Positions 18,777 through 27,529 of a stretch of 64,000 nt of DNA are shown here, piece after piece; the stretch's first letter is position 1, and each line of letters starts with the position of its first letter. The stretch comes from Xylanibacter ruminicola (GTDB lineage: Bacteria > Bacteroidota > Bacteroidia > Bacteroidales > Bacteroidaceae), in assembly GCF_900107775.1 (NCBI RefSeq), contig NZ_FNRF01000003.1, positions 248,001 to 312,000 of the forward strand, given 5' to 3'. A program made the translations under genes and the position numbers. A model generated the notes under the pieces. That model was given only the letters and a program-made list of their open reading frames with translations, was not told the DNA's origin and made no database searches.

Positions 18777-19841
18777 ATGAATATTTGGATTACATATGGA
18801 ATTATTGCAGTGGTACTGCTGATAGCGGAACTAGTGTATTTTAAGATTGCTGATAAGTGTAATATCATTGATAAGCCGAACGAGAGATCGAGCCATTCTA
18901 CTATCGTATTGAGAGGTGGTGGTGTGATATTCACTCTGAGTGTGGTTGCGTGGGCTGTCTTGATGGTTGTTCGGGGCAATAGCATTACGGCGTACTTGCC
19001 GTTCCTGGGTGGATTGGTGTTGGTGGCAGGAATCAGCTTCGTGGATGATATACATTCGCTGCCGGATTCATTGAGAATGGTGGTGCAGATTGTGTCTATA
19101 CTGCTTATGTTCTGGCCGATAGGGGTATATGGTCTTGACTTGAGTTGGTGGCTGATAGCATTGATAGTGCTGATAGCTTTGTTTTTCTGCGTAGGAGCCA
19201 CGAACTTTATTAACTTCATGGATGGTATTAATGGCATTACGGCTGCATACAGCATAGCAATGTTAGTACCATTGCTAATAGTTGATAGTTTAGAGTTTAG
19301 TGTTGAGAGTCAGTTGAAAGTGGGTGATTTTATAGATCCAAGTTATCTCATCGTTGCTATTATTGGTGTTTTGGTTTTCAGCATTTTCAACTTCCGTCCA
19401 AAAGGAAAGGCGAAGTGCTTTGCCGGTGATGTAGGAAGTATTGGTATTGCTTTTATCATTCTTTTTGCCTTGGGCAGGTTGATGTTTGCTACACAGGATG
19501 TGACGTACATAGTTTTTTTCCTGATTTACGGTATTGACGGAAGTATGACGATATTCCATAGAATTATACTGCACGAGAACCTCGGTCAGGCGCATAGGAA
19601 ACATGCGTATCAGTTGATGGCGAATGAGCTGGGGATGAGTCATGTGGTGGTAAGTCTGCTGTATATGGGCATGCAGTTAGCGGTATCGCTGGGATTCATC
19701 TACCTATGTCCGAATACCATCTTGGCGCACTGGATATATTTAGTGAGCGCAGGGGCTGTAATGGCAGTGGCGTATGTTGTATTTATGCGAAAGTATTACC
19801 ACTTGCATGAAGAGTACCTAGAGTCGCTACGCTCTAATTGA
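18777..19841 (+). CDS. WecA/MraY-family phospho-sugar transferase
   Basis: A polytopic polyprenyl-phosphate HexNAc-1-phosphate transferase (354 residues, about ten hydrophobic helices). Family signatures are complete: DKPNERSSHS, FVDDI (D90-D91), NFMDGING (D149) and CFAGDVGS (D218), the Mg-binding and catalytic aspartates. It loads a sugar phosphate, possibly FucNAc-, QuiNAc- or GlcNAc-type, on undecaprenyl phosphate. It is followed by wbuC and fnlABC, so a FucNAc-containing glycan is plausible. A closely similar but frameshifted paralogue lies at 46982-48000. Confidence 0.92.
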   Translation: MNIWITYGIIAVVLLIAELVYFKIADKCNIIDKPNERSSHSTIVLRGGGVIFTLSVVAWAVLMVVRGNSITAYLPFLGGLVLVAGISFVDDIHSLPDSLRMVVQIVSILLMFWPIGVYGLDLSWWLIALIVLIALFFCVGATNFINFMDGINGITAAYSIAMLVPLLIVDSLEFSVESQLKVGDFIDPSYLIVAIIGVLVFSIFNFRPKGKAKCFAGDVGSIGIAFIILFALGRLMFATQDVTYIVFFLIYGIDGSMTIFHRIILHENLGQAHRKHAYQLMANELGMSHVVVSLLYMGMQLAVSLGFIYLCPNTILAHWIYLVSAGAVMAVAYVVFMRKYYHLHEEYLESLRSN

Positions 19842-19860
19842 AAATTGATAATTGAAAGTT

Positions 19861-20265
19861 ATGGTTGACAAGATAACACAAGCGATATTGGATGAACTGA
19901 CCGCAAAGGCAAAGGAGAGTCCAAGACTAAGAATGAATATGGATCTGCGAGATTCGGAAACTGACCAGAGTCAGAGGATGTTGAATGCTATAGAGCCGGG
20001 AAGCGTCTTGCCGATTCACAGGCATCAGAAGACATCGGAAACGATGGTGTGTCTGAGGGGGCGGTTGCAGGTAGAGTTTTATGATGAGCTTGAACGGATG
20101 TGTACGGAGTCGTTTGTCATTGAGCCTGGTGGTGCCAATGTGGCAGTAAGTATTCCGATGGGCCAGTGGCATACAGTGCATGCGCTGGAATCAGGGACGT
20201 GTATACTGGAGATGAAGAATGGGGGGTATGAACCTATTGGGTCAGAAGACATTCTGTCCTTATAA
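19861..20265 (+). CDS. wbuC: WbuC-family cupin metalloprotein, copy 1
   Basis: A 134-residue cupin commonly found at the end of O-antigen and capsule operons with unknown catalytic role. Metal-binding His residues are in PIHRHQKTSETMVCLRG and MGQWHTVHALE; the end ILEMKNGGYEPI is diagnostic of the group. I start at ATG 19861, because the upstream TTG (19852) adds only three residues. It lies 19 bases after the wecA-like gene, the pairing also seen for the broken second wecA and third wbuC. Confidence 0.88.
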   Translation: MVDKITQAILDELTAKAKESPRLRMNMDLRDSETDQSQRMLNAIEPGSVLPIHRHQKTSETMVCLRGRLQVEFYDELERMCTESFVIEPGGANVAVSIPMGQWHTVHALESGTCILEMKNGGYEPIGSEDILSL

Positions 20266-20319
20266 ATATGGATGAAATAACACAAGTAAGAATTATTATC
20301 AATAAAGAAATAAAATATT

Positions 20320-21366
20320 ATGTCAGTATTTAAAGACAAAACCCTCCTGATTACTGGAGGTACAGGTAGTTTTGGTAATGCCGTTCTTAATCGTTTTTTG
20401 AGAACCGACATTGGTGAGATTAGAATTTTTAGTCGCGACGAGAAGAAACAGGACGATATGCGCCATGATTTTCAGGCACGTATGCCGGAGGTGGCTAACA
20501 AGATAAAGTTCTACATAGGTGATGTGCGCAACAAGAGCACATTGAAGTACGCTATGAAGGGTGTGGACTATGTATTCCATGCAGCAGCCCTGAAGCAGGT
20601 CCCTAGTTGTGAGTTCTTCCCGATGGAGGCTGTGAAGACGAATGTGATTGGTACAGACAATACGCTGGATGCTGCTATTGACGCGGGCGTGAAGTGCGTG
20701 ATTTGTCTTTCAACGGATAAGGCCGCATATCCTATTAACGCCATGGGTATTACTAAGGCTATTGAGGAAAAGATAGCCGTGGCTAAGAGTCGATTGAGTG
20801 GTGACACTAAGATTTGCTGCACACGATATGGCAATGTGATGTGCAGCCGTGGCAGTGTGATTCCTCTTTGGATTGACCAGATTCGCAAAGGTAATCCTAT
20901 CACACTGACTGAGCCAAAGATGACACGCTTTATCATGAGCCTGGAAGAGGCTGTTGATTTGGTGCTGTTTGCCTTTGAGAATGGTAAGAATGGTGATATA
21001 CTGGTGCAGAAAGCACCTGCATGTACCATCCAGACACAAGCCGAGGCTGTATGTGAGCTGTTTGGTGGTAAGAAGGAGGAAATCAAGGTGATTGGTATCC
21101 GCCATGGTGAGAAGATGTACGAGACCTTGCTAACTAAGGAGGAGGCTGCCAAGGCTATCGACATGGGTAACTTCTATGCAGTGCCTGCTGACAACCGCGA
21201 TTTGAATTACGATAAGTACTTTAAGGAGGGTGATACCAAGCGTGCGCTAATCGAGGAGTTTAACTCGAACAACACGAGAATTCTGAATCTCGAAGAGACG
21301 AAGGAGAAGATTGCAAGTTTGCAGTATATTCAGAATGAACTTAATGGAATTCCTAATCTGGTATAA
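20320..21366 (+). CDS. fnlA: UDP-GlcNAc 4,6-dehydratase / 5-epimerase (FnlA/WbjB/CapE type)
   Basis: A 348-residue SDR of the CapD_2 group that starts UDP-L-FucNAc synthesis from UDP-GlcNAc. It has TGGTGSFG for NADP, FHAAALKQVPSCEFFPMEAV, and STDKAAYPINAMGITK. In the last block Met occupies the position where most dehydratases have catalytic Tyr; I recall the same for FnlA/CapE enzymes. The next two genes are fnlB and fnlC with two- and five-base gaps, giving the complete three-enzyme pathway. Confidence 0.92.
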   Translation: MSVFKDKTLLITGGTGSFGNAVLNRFLRTDIGEIRIFSRDEKKQDDMRHDFQARMPEVANKIKFYIGDVRNKSTLKYAMKGVDYVFHAAALKQVPSCEFFPMEAVKTNVIGTDNTLDAAIDAGVKCVICLSTDKAAYPINAMGITKAIEEKIAVAKSRLSGDTKICCTRYGNVMCSRGSVIPLWIDQIRKGNPITLTEPKMTRFIMSLEEAVDLVLFAFENGKNGDILVQKAPACTIQTQAEAVCELFGGKKEEIKVIGIRHGEKMYETLLTKEEAAKAIDMGNFYAVPADNRDLNYDKYFKEGDTKRALIEEFNSNNTRILNLEETKEKIASLQYIQNELNGIPNLV

Positions 21367-21367
21367 T

Positions 21368-22567
21368 ATGAAGATACTGGTAACTGGGGCAAAGGGGTTT
21401 GTAGGTAAGAACCTTTGTGCTGCATTGAAGAATATCAAAGATGGGAAGGATAGAACCCGACCGGAACTGAAGATTGACGAAGTCTGGGAGTATGACATTG
21501 ATTCTGTTCCAGAGCAACTTTCAGAGTGGTGCCAGAAAGCAGACTTCGTTTTTAATCTGGCTGGCGTGAACAGACCGAAGGAAGCTTCTGAATTTATGCA
21601 GGGAAACTTCGGGTTTGCATCGACGTTGCTGGATACGCTGAAGAAGTATGGGAATAAGTGCCCTGTGATGCTGTCGAGTAGCCAGCAGGCTTCGTTGACG
21701 GGACGTTTCGGCAACTCGGACTATGGCCGCTCGAAAAAGGCTGGTGAGGATCTGTTTCTGAAGTATCAGGAAGAAACGGGTGCAGAAGTACATGTGTATC
21801 GTTTTCCGAACTTGTTTGGTAAATGGTGCAGACCTAATTATAATTCGGCTGTGGCTACTTTCTGCAATGCCTTTGCGAATGATTTGCCTTATACGGTGAA
21901 CGATCCATCTGTAGAGCTGGAACTGCTCTATATTGACGACCTGGTTGACGAAATGATTGCTATCTTGCAGGGTAAGGGGCACAAGTGCGAGTTTAACGGA
22001 CTGGATGTTGAGCCTGCCCAAACAGGCCGCTATCGCTATTGCCCGATTACTCACAAGGTAACTCTTGGAGAGATCGTTGAACTGCTGAAGAGTTTCGCTG
22101 AACAGCCCAAGACACTGATGATACCAGAAATACCTTCCGGCTCATTCGCAAAGAAACTGTATTCAACTTATCTCAGTTATCTGCCCAAGGAAAAGGTGGC
22201 ATTCCCCTTGAAGATGAATGTGGATGACCGTGGATCGTTTACGGAACTGGTGCATACCTTGAATGCAGGTCAGGTATCTATCAATATCTCCAAGCCTGGT
22301 ATCACCAAAGGTCAGCACTGGCATAATACTAAATGGGAGTTCTTTATTGTCGTTGCTGGTCATGGCTTGATTCAGGAACGCAAGTTAGGTACTGATGAAG
22401 TGATTGAGTTTGAGGTAAGTGGTGATAACATCCAGTGCATCCACATGTTGCCTGGGTACACCCACAACATCATTAACTTGAGTGATACAGAAAATCTAGT
22501 AACCGTGATGTACTGCAACGAGATATTTGATCCGAATCGTCCTGATACATTTTTTGAAAAAGTATAA
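21368..22567 (+). CDS. fnlB: UDP-sugar 4-reductase with C-terminal cupin (FnlB/WbjC/CapF)
   Basis: A 399-residue bifunctional enzyme: N-terminal SDR (VTGAKGFVGKNL; DYGRSKKAGED with YxxxK) and C-terminal cupin (KGQHWHNTKWEFFIVVAGHG), the architecture of CapF. In the FucNAc pathway it epimerises and reduces the 4-keto intermediate to UDP-L-PneNAc/L-TalNAc. The ATG at 21368 is used, directly after the fnlA stop; the longer frame from TTG 21311 would run back into fnlA and adds non-conserved sequence. Confidence 0.93.
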   Translation: MKILVTGAKGFVGKNLCAALKNIKDGKDRTRPELKIDEVWEYDIDSVPEQLSEWCQKADFVFNLAGVNRPKEASEFMQGNFGFASTLLDTLKKYGNKCPVMLSSSQQASLTGRFGNSDYGRSKKAGEDLFLKYQEETGAEVHVYRFPNLFGKWCRPNYNSAVATFCNAFANDLPYTVNDPSVELELLYIDDLVDEMIAILQGKGHKCEFNGLDVEPAQTGRYRYCPITHKVTLGEIVELLKSFAEQPKTLMIPEIPSGSFAKKLYSTYLSYLPKEKVAFPLKMNVDDRGSFTELVHTLNAGQVSINISKPGITKGQHWHNTKWEFFIVVAGHGLIQERKLGTDEVIEFEVSGDNIQCIHMLPGYTHNIINLSDTENLVTVMYCNEIFDPNRPDTFFEKV

Positions 22568-22572
22568 TAGCT

Positions 22573-23739
22573 ATGGATATAAAGCATTTTAAAAATGATG
22601 GTAAGCTGAAGCTGCTGATTATCGTGGGTACTCGCCCTGAAATCATTCGTCTGGCAGCTGTAATTAATAAGTGTCGTCAGTATTTCGACTGTCTGTTAGC
22701 TCACACAGGTCAGAACTACGATTATAATCTGAATGGTGTGTTCTTTAAGGACCTGAAGTTGGCTGATCCTGACATCTATATGGAGGCTGTGGGTGATGAC
22801 CTTGGTGCTACAATGGGTAACATCATCGACAAGAGTTATAAGGTGATGGTAGAGACGAAACCGGATGCTGTGCTAGTATTGGGTGACACCAATAGTTGTC
22901 TGTCAGTGATTGGTGCCAAGCGTTTGCATATCCCCATCTTCCACATGGAGGCAGGTAACAGATGTAAGGATGAGTGCCTGCCTGAAGAGACCAACCGCCG
23001 AATCGTGGACATCATCAGTGATGTGAACATGGCTTACTCAGAACATGCACGCCGCTATCTGGCTGATTGTGGCTTGCCTAAGGAACGTACTTATGTAACT
23101 GGTAGCCCCATGGCTGAGGTGCTGCACCAGAATCTGGCTGAGATTGAGGCCAGTGATATTCACCAGCGCTTAGGATTGGAGAAAGGTAAGTATATCCTTC
23201 TGAGCGCCCATCGCGAGGAGAATATCGATACAGAGAAGAACTTCCTTTCGCTGTTTAATGCTATCAACAAGATGGCAGAAAAGTACGACATGCCGATTCT
23301 GTACAGCTGCCATCCACGCAGTCGCAAACGTTTGGAGCAGTCGGGCTTTGAGCTGGATCGTCGTGTGATTCAGCATGAGCCTCTTGGATTCCACGACTAC
23401 AACTGTTTGCAGATGAATGCCTTTGCTGTGGTGTCGGATAGTGGTACGCTGCCTGAGGAGAGTAGCTTCTTTACTTCGGTAGGTCATCCGTTCCCTGCTA
23501 TATGCATCAGAACATCAACAGAGCGCCCTGAGGCTTTGGATAAAGCCTGCTTCTTTATCGCCGGTATTGATGAGGTGAGCCTGTTGCAGGCAGTGGATAC
23601 GGCTGTGACGATGAATCAGAATGGTGACTACGGTATCCCCGTTCCCGATTACGTAGAAGAGAACGTATCTACCAAGGTGGTAAAGATTATACAATCTTAC
23701 GTTGGGATTGTGAATAAGATGGTGTGGAGGAAATCTTAA
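22573..23739 (+). CDS. fnlC: UDP-GlcNAc 2-epimerase family enzyme (FnlC/WbjD/CapG)
   Basis: A 388-residue GT-B-fold epimerase with IIVGTRPEIIRLA at the start, HTGQNYDYNLN, LVLGDTNS, HMEAGNR and SDSGTLPEESSF, all signatures of the WecB-like group. It makes UDP-L-FucNAc by C2 epimerisation. It ends the fnl set; a second wbuC lies 139 bases downstream, separated by a REP-like repeat, so the operon likely continues through it. Confidence 0.94.
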   Translation: MDIKHFKNDGKLKLLIIVGTRPEIIRLAAVINKCRQYFDCLLAHTGQNYDYNLNGVFFKDLKLADPDIYMEAVGDDLGATMGNIIDKSYKVMVETKPDAVLVLGDTNSCLSVIGAKRLHIPIFHMEAGNRCKDECLPEETNRRIVDIISDVNMAYSEHARRYLADCGLPKERTYVTGSPMAEVLHQNLAEIEASDIHQRLGLEKGKYILLSAHREENIDTEKNFLSLFNAINKMAEKYDMPILYSCHPRSRKRLEQSGFELDRRVIQHEPLGFHDYNCLQMNAFAVVSDSGTLPEESSFFTSVGHPFPAICIRTSTERPEALDKACFFIAGIDEVSLLQAVDTAVTMNQNGDYGIPVPDYVEENVSTKVVKIIQSYVGIVNKMVWRKS

Positions 23740-23809
23740 TCCCTGGCTTAGGCCAGCCCCTTACCAAGGGGCTTCAAAGGTGTGGAGGAAGTTCTAGCCC
23801 CCTGTCCAT

Positions 23810-23836
23810 CCTGCCAGGGGACGGGTCCCTGACATC
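23810..23836 (+). repeat. REP-like element, left of wbuC copy 2
   Basis: A 27-base sequence, CCTGCCAGGGGACGGGTCCC followed by TGACATC. It matches 24333-24359 at 24 of 27 positions in the same orientation, so the two flank wbuC copy 2. It shares the core CCAGGGGACRGGT with elements at 45541, 45801 and 59366 and with the edge of the transposase unit (60245). Confidence 0.6.
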
Positions 23837-23878
23837 TGGTTGCCTTGCATCTGAAACATTAAGAACTTTATCGTAAAC

Positions 23879-24277
23879 ATGACGATAAACCAAGAAATAT
23901 TGGACGACCTGACGGAACAGGCTAAGGTTTCGGAAAGGTTGAGGATGAATCTGGATCTTCGTGATTCTGCAGACGATGGAAGCCAGAGAATGCTGAATGC
24001 CATCGAGCCAGGTAGTATATTACCTATCCATAGGCATCAGAAGACTTCGGAAACGATGGTGTGCCTGAGGGGGAAACTTAGGGTGGAATATTATGACGAA
24101 CAGGACTGTAAATATACTGAGTCGTTTATATTGGAGCCGAACGGTATAAATGTGGCTGTGAACATTCCGATGGGCATGTGGCATACAGTGAGAGCGTTGG
24201 AGAGCGGCACCTGCATTCTGGAAATGAAGAATGGCCCCTACGAACCGATAAAGGAGGGTGATGTACTGAAGATATGA
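23879..24277 (+). CDS. wbuC: WbuC-family cupin metalloprotein, copy 2
   Basis: A 132-residue cupin sharing most residues with copy 1: RLRMNLDLRDSADDGSQRML, PIHRHQKTSETMVCLRG, MGMWHTVRALESGTCILEM. Role unknown; a sugar-modifying isomerase-type cupin is a common guess. It is flanked by REP-like direct repeats (23810-23836 and 24333-24359) and followed by an intrinsic terminator at 24380, so it is the last gene of the first glycan operon. Confidence 0.88.
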   Translation: MTINQEILDDLTEQAKVSERLRMNLDLRDSADDGSQRMLNAIEPGSILPIHRHQKTSETMVCLRGKLRVEYYDEQDCKYTESFILEPNGINVAVNIPMGMWHTVRALESGTCILEMKNGPYEPIKEGDVLKI

Positions 24278-24332
24278 TGTAGAAGGAACGAGATGCCGTC
24301 CAAACTTTGGGGGGCGCTTCAGTTCGTGCCAC

Positions 24333-24359
24333 CCTGCCAAGGGACGGGTACGTGACATC
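24333..24359 (+). repeat. REP-like element, right of wbuC copy 2
   Basis: Reads CCTGCCAAGGGACGGGTACG then TGACATC; direct-repeat partner of 23810-23836 with three mismatches. Confidence 0.6.
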
Positions 24360-24379
24360 AACAGGTTGAGCGTTGAACG

Positions 24380-24430
24380 CAAACGCCTCGGAGAAGATAA
24401 GTTCTTTTTCGGGGCGTTTGTTGTTTTTCT
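24380..24430 (+). terminator. Intrinsic terminator ending the first glycan operon
   Basis: CAAACGCC (24380-24387) pairs with GGCGTTTG (24413-24420), with further pairing inside the loop (GAGAA with TTCTT), and is followed by TTGTTTTTC. It separates wbuC copy 2 from the defence-island promoter at 24461. Confidence 0.75.
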
Positions 24431-24460
24431 ACACATTTCTGCTATTTTTCGTGTGTTTTG

Positions 24461-24491
24461 TTTGGTGATATTCCGAAATTTTGTATATTTG
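24461..24491 (+). promoter_or_regulatory. Promoter P1 of the TIR/SLOG/Septu-like island
   Basis: Bacteroidetes-type promoter: TTTG at 24461-24464, 19-base spacer, TATATTTG at 24484-24491. About 100 bases of leader follow before ATG 24602. The leader contains two imperfect copies of ACATTTRTTYCCGATAC (about 24522-24539 and 24547-24562), possibly an operator. The whole segment from 24445 is repeated before the deaminase gene (31574 on). Confidence 0.8.
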
Positions 24492-24601
24492 CCAACGGAA
24501 TAGCGAAATCAAAAGAGATGGTACATTTGTTTCCGATACAAGTGGCACATTTATTCCGATACTATAAGTTAATTATTACAAACAATTAAAGATTATTGAT
24601 T

Positions 24602-25213
24602 ATGGCGCACAAAACATTTATTTCTTATAAATATAGTGAGGCAAGAGCATTGAGAGATCGTATCATTGTCGCAATGGGTGATGACGCAACCTACTATAAA
24701 GGGGAAACATCTGACTCGCCTGATCTTACTGACACAACAACTGAGAATATCAAGAAAAACTTGAAAAATATGATGTTTGACACATCTGTAACAATTGTTA
24801 TCCTTTCACCCAATTTGAAGCAGAGCAAGTGGATAGATTGGGAAATAGAATACTGCCTGAAGGATATAACTCGTAAAGATCGTACTTCGCATACAAACGG
24901 TGTAGTGGGTGTAATAATGAAGGTAAACGGCAGCTATGACTGGCTTAAATATATGACAACAAATACCGACGGCTGTAGGGTGCAGAACTTTAATAGTTAT
25001 AAACTTTTCGACATTATTAATAACAATCGGTTCAATCAAGATCCAAAAGTATATTCTTGCCCGAGTTGTCATTGTATAAATGAAATGACAGGTAATTATA
25101 TTTCTTTTGTTGAGGAGGACGCTTTTCTTGCTAATACAGGATATTACATTGACAATGCTTACGACAAAAGTGAGAACGATGCAAGTGGGTATATTCTGAC
25201 AAAGACGAGATGA
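24602..25213 (+). CDS. TIR-like protein, ThsB/MTH538 (DUF1863) type
   Basis: A 203-residue protein whose first 130 residues form a TIR-like fold: HKTFISYKYSEARALRDRI, then TSVTIVILSPNLKQSKW and WIDWEIEYCL with the catalytic-position Glu E81. This resembles the DUF1863/ThsB group, which makes cyclic ADP-ribose-type signals in Thoeris. The C-terminal third has CPSCHC, maybe a small metal site. ATG 24602 is preferred to the TTG at 24596. It is the first gene after promoter P1 and heads a run with three more TIR proteins and a SLOG protein. Confidence 0.82.
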   Translation: MAHKTFISYKYSEARALRDRIIVAMGDDATYYKGETSDSPDLTDTTTENIKKNLKNMMFDTSVTIVILSPNLKQSKWIDWEIEYCLKDITRKDRTSHTNGVVGVIMKVNGSYDWLKYMTTNTDGCRVQNFNSYKLFDIINNNRFNQDPKVYSCPSCHCINEMTGNYISFVEEDAFLANTGYYIDNAYDKSENDASGYILTKTR

Positions 25214-25214
25214 T

Positions 25215-26402
25215 ATGAATAGTTATTATCAACTGATATTATTAGGCGATACGAGATGCGAGGCGTGTCGTAAGGTTCGTGAGCGTTTTTTTGAAATGTT
25301 GAATGAGCGGAGTTTTGTAAAGTCGTTGGTTGCGGTATTGGATGGAACGTTGACCATGACTCCTATGGAGGAGGGCGGTTATGATTCGAGAAAACCCACT
25401 TTTACCTATTACTTTGGTAAACTAGGCCATGGGGATAAGGACGTGGATGCACTCAGGAAACTGATGGGAAATGGAGATGCTGTATATCCGGTATTCTTTA
25501 CTGACGGACAGTTTGAGAACGAGGTTCCTGCAGTGCTGAAGCCTATCAATGGTGTGTGTTATTCGGATGATAAGCTAGACAGCATTGTTAACGTGGCTTT
25601 TGAGGAATTGAGATTATTACGAAAAAAACGTCGTGTATTTATCAGTTATAAACGGTCGGATTCTGCGGCGATAGCTAATCAATTATATGATGTGCTTTCG
25701 CGTCATCAGTTTGATGTTTTTCTGGATACTTATTCCATTCGTGGAGCAGCGGACTTCCAAGCGGAGTTGCACCATAGAATTACGGACAGTGATGTGTTGA
25801 TACAGTTGAACTCGCCCAATTTTATGGAAAGTGATTGGTGTAAGGAGGAAATTTCGGAGGCTAATGCCCGGCGTGTGGGTGTGCTGCAAGTGAACTGGCC
25901 TGGCATGAAGTCTGACGGGAAAGACCAACTGAGTACGACGAAAAAACTGACGGAACTGGACTTTAGACGGAAACGATATAAACGTAACACGTCGATGCTA
26001 AAGACTAAGGTGCTGAATGCAATCGCAGTTGAGGTTGAAGCTATCCGAGCTAGGAATATTGCAGCCAGACAGGATAATCTGACGGGCGAATTCGTGAAAG
26101 AGGCCAACCGTCAAGGAAGAACCATCATTAAGGAACCTACATTTCTCGTGGAGCAGAAGAGTGATAATAGTTTTTGGTATTATATACCGGCTATTGGAGT
26201 GCCGCAATCGACGGATTGTCATGAGTCGTTGAAGATGTTGGAGCGATGGAGGGTGAAGGTGCCAGACAAGGTGTTCCTAATCTACGATGACCTGAGCATC
26301 CTTCCAAGATGGATAGAGCATCTGGACTGGATGAATAAGTATTTGGAAGTAAAAACGATTAAAATGCAAGAATTTGAATCATGGCTAAAGAAGAACAAGT
26401 GA
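25215..26402 (+). CDS. TIR-domain protein with unknown flanking domains
   Basis: A 395-residue protein in three parts. Residues 1-130 begin LILLGDTRCEACRKVRERFF and are unassigned. Residues 138-270 are a TIR domain (RRVFISYKRSDSAAIANQLY, FDVFLDTYSIRGA, SDWCKEEI with W208, C209 and the catalytic-position E212). The C-terminal 100 residues (TFLVEQKSDNSFWYYIPAIG; KVFLIYDDLSILPRWIEHL) are unassigned. TIR domains of this type cleave NAD or synthesise signals. It overlaps the following SLOG gene by 22 bases, suggesting the two products act together, perhaps as a split ThsA-like effector. Confidence 0.82.
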   Translation: MNSYYQLILLGDTRCEACRKVRERFFEMLNERSFVKSLVAVLDGTLTMTPMEEGGYDSRKPTFTYYFGKLGHGDKDVDALRKLMGNGDAVYPVFFTDGQFENEVPAVLKPINGVCYSDDKLDSIVNVAFEELRLLRKKRRVFISYKRSDSAAIANQLYDVLSRHQFDVFLDTYSIRGAADFQAELHHRITDSDVLIQLNSPNFMESDWCKEEISEANARRVGVLQVNWPGMKSDGKDQLSTTKKLTELDFRRKRYKRNTSMLKTKVLNAIAVEVEAIRARNIAARQDNLTGEFVKEANRQGRTIIKEPTFLVEQKSDNSFWYYIPAIGVPQSTDCHESLKMLERWRVKVPDKVFLIYDDLSILPRWIEHLDWMNKYLEVKTIKMQEFESWLKKNK

Positions 26403-26974
26403 AGAATATATTTCTCTCGGCAGGAGTGCCTACGGCAGACAGATCCCCAAAATATTATGATACAGCAGACGTGATAGCCATAAGGGACTCGGTGATAGCA
26501 TTGGCATCGACAGTGCTGGCAAACAAGGCTTTTCGCTTAATATGGGGAGGGCAACCCGCTATTACGCCACTGATAGCGCTAGTATTGGAACGGTACAACC
26601 TGAAGATGACAGACAGAGTGACGCTATACCAATCATACGAATTTGAGAAATTCTTTCCCAAGGAGAATGAAAATGTTGGTAACATTGAATTCACGGAAAA
26701 GAAGGAAAATAGGGAGGCCAGTCTACTGCTGATGAGACAGAAGATGATTGGCGACCATGAATACGCTGCTTCGGTGTATATTGGAGGCATGGAGGGTGTA
26801 GAAGACGAATATAAGTTGTTTAAGAAATATCATCCTGGGGTTACTTGTCTGCCTATTGCTTCGACTGGAGCTGCTGCCAAAATAATATATGATGAGCATC
26901 CTGGTGAGTTTGATGAACGTTTACTTACAGAGCTGAGTTATACATCGCTGTTTAAGGATTTGTTGGAATTGTAA
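26381..26974 (+). CDS. SLOG-domain protein, predicted nucleotide-signal sensor
   Basis: A 197-residue single-domain protein with the SLOG pattern: NIFLSAGVP at the start, FRLIWGGQPAITPLI (glycine-rich phosphate loop), MRQKMIGDHEYAASVYIGGMEGVEDEY, and CLPIASTGAAAKII. SLOG folds of the STALD class bind the cyclic ADP-ribose-like signal in ThsA of Thoeris. Here the sensor is not fused to an effector but lies between TIR genes. Assignment to SLOG is firm; ligand and STALD subclass are inferred from the neighbours. Confidence 0.8.
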   Translation: MAKEEQVKNIFLSAGVPTADRSPKYYDTADVIAIRDSVIALASTVLANKAFRLIWGGQPAITPLIALVLERYNLKMTDRVTLYQSYEFEKFFPKENENVGNIEFTEKKENREASLLLMRQKMIGDHEYAASVYIGGMEGVEDEYKLFKKYHPGVTCLPIASTGAAAKIIYDEHPGEFDERLLTELSYTSLFKDLLEL

Positions 26975-26986
26975 GAGGGGACGAAA

Positions 26987-27529
26987 ATGGAATTACAAGG
27001 GATTCTCACACAGAATAGAATTGAAAGGCTTGCTGATAAATATGCTGGAGGCGAGTTGACAAAAGTGAATGCACCGAAGGATGGAAAATATGATGTGTTT
27101 ATTTCTCATTCAAGTCATGATATGGGTTTTGTTAGAAAACTGATAAAGTTTCTTCGACATAGTAAGGGTGTGGAAAATGCGTATGTGGATTGGCTAGACC
27201 CTATTATGGATCATGAGACAGATGCACGGACAGCAGAAAACTTGAAGGATAGGATTAGCAAAGCAAGAAAGGTGATTTACGTGGTAACGACGGAATCACT
27301 TAAGTCTTCTTGGTGTAGTTGGGAGATTGGTTATTCTGACTGCGCTAAAGGGGTAGATGATTTGGCTATATTGGCTGTGAAACCTAATAACGGTAAATGG
27401 AAGAAACGTGAATTCCTACAGCAATATCCGTGGATATATTATGACTTGAAAGAGCATATGTTTAAGGTGAGAAAACGGAATGGCGAGAGCGTTATGTTGT
27501 TTGATTGGTTAAATCGAGTTGAGAAATGA
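26987..27529 (+). CDS. TIR-domain protein
   Basis: A 180-residue TIR protein: YDVFISHSSHDMGFVRKLIK, VYVVTTESLKSSWCSWEIGY with catalytic-position E113, and a C-terminal FDWLNRV helix. No other domain is present. It follows the SLOG gene by 12 bases and overlaps the next TIR gene by four (ATGA). The paired arrangement with the fourth TIR gene suggests heteromeric assembly or a duplicated signal synthase. Confidence 0.85.
   Translation: MELQGILTQNRIERLADKYAGGELTKVNAPKDGKYDVFISHSSHDMGFVRKLIKFLRHSKGVENAYVDWLDPIMDHETDARTAENLKDRISKARKVIYVVTTESLKSSWCSWEIGYSDCAKGVDDLAILAVKPNNGKWKKREFLQQYPWIYYDLKEHMFKVRKRNGESVMLFDWLNRVEK

Noticed and set aside
21311..21367. Longer start for fnlB from TTG 21311
   Set aside because: Would overlap the end of fnlA by 56 bases and add residues not matching the SDR family; ATG 21368 is followed at once by the NAD motif.
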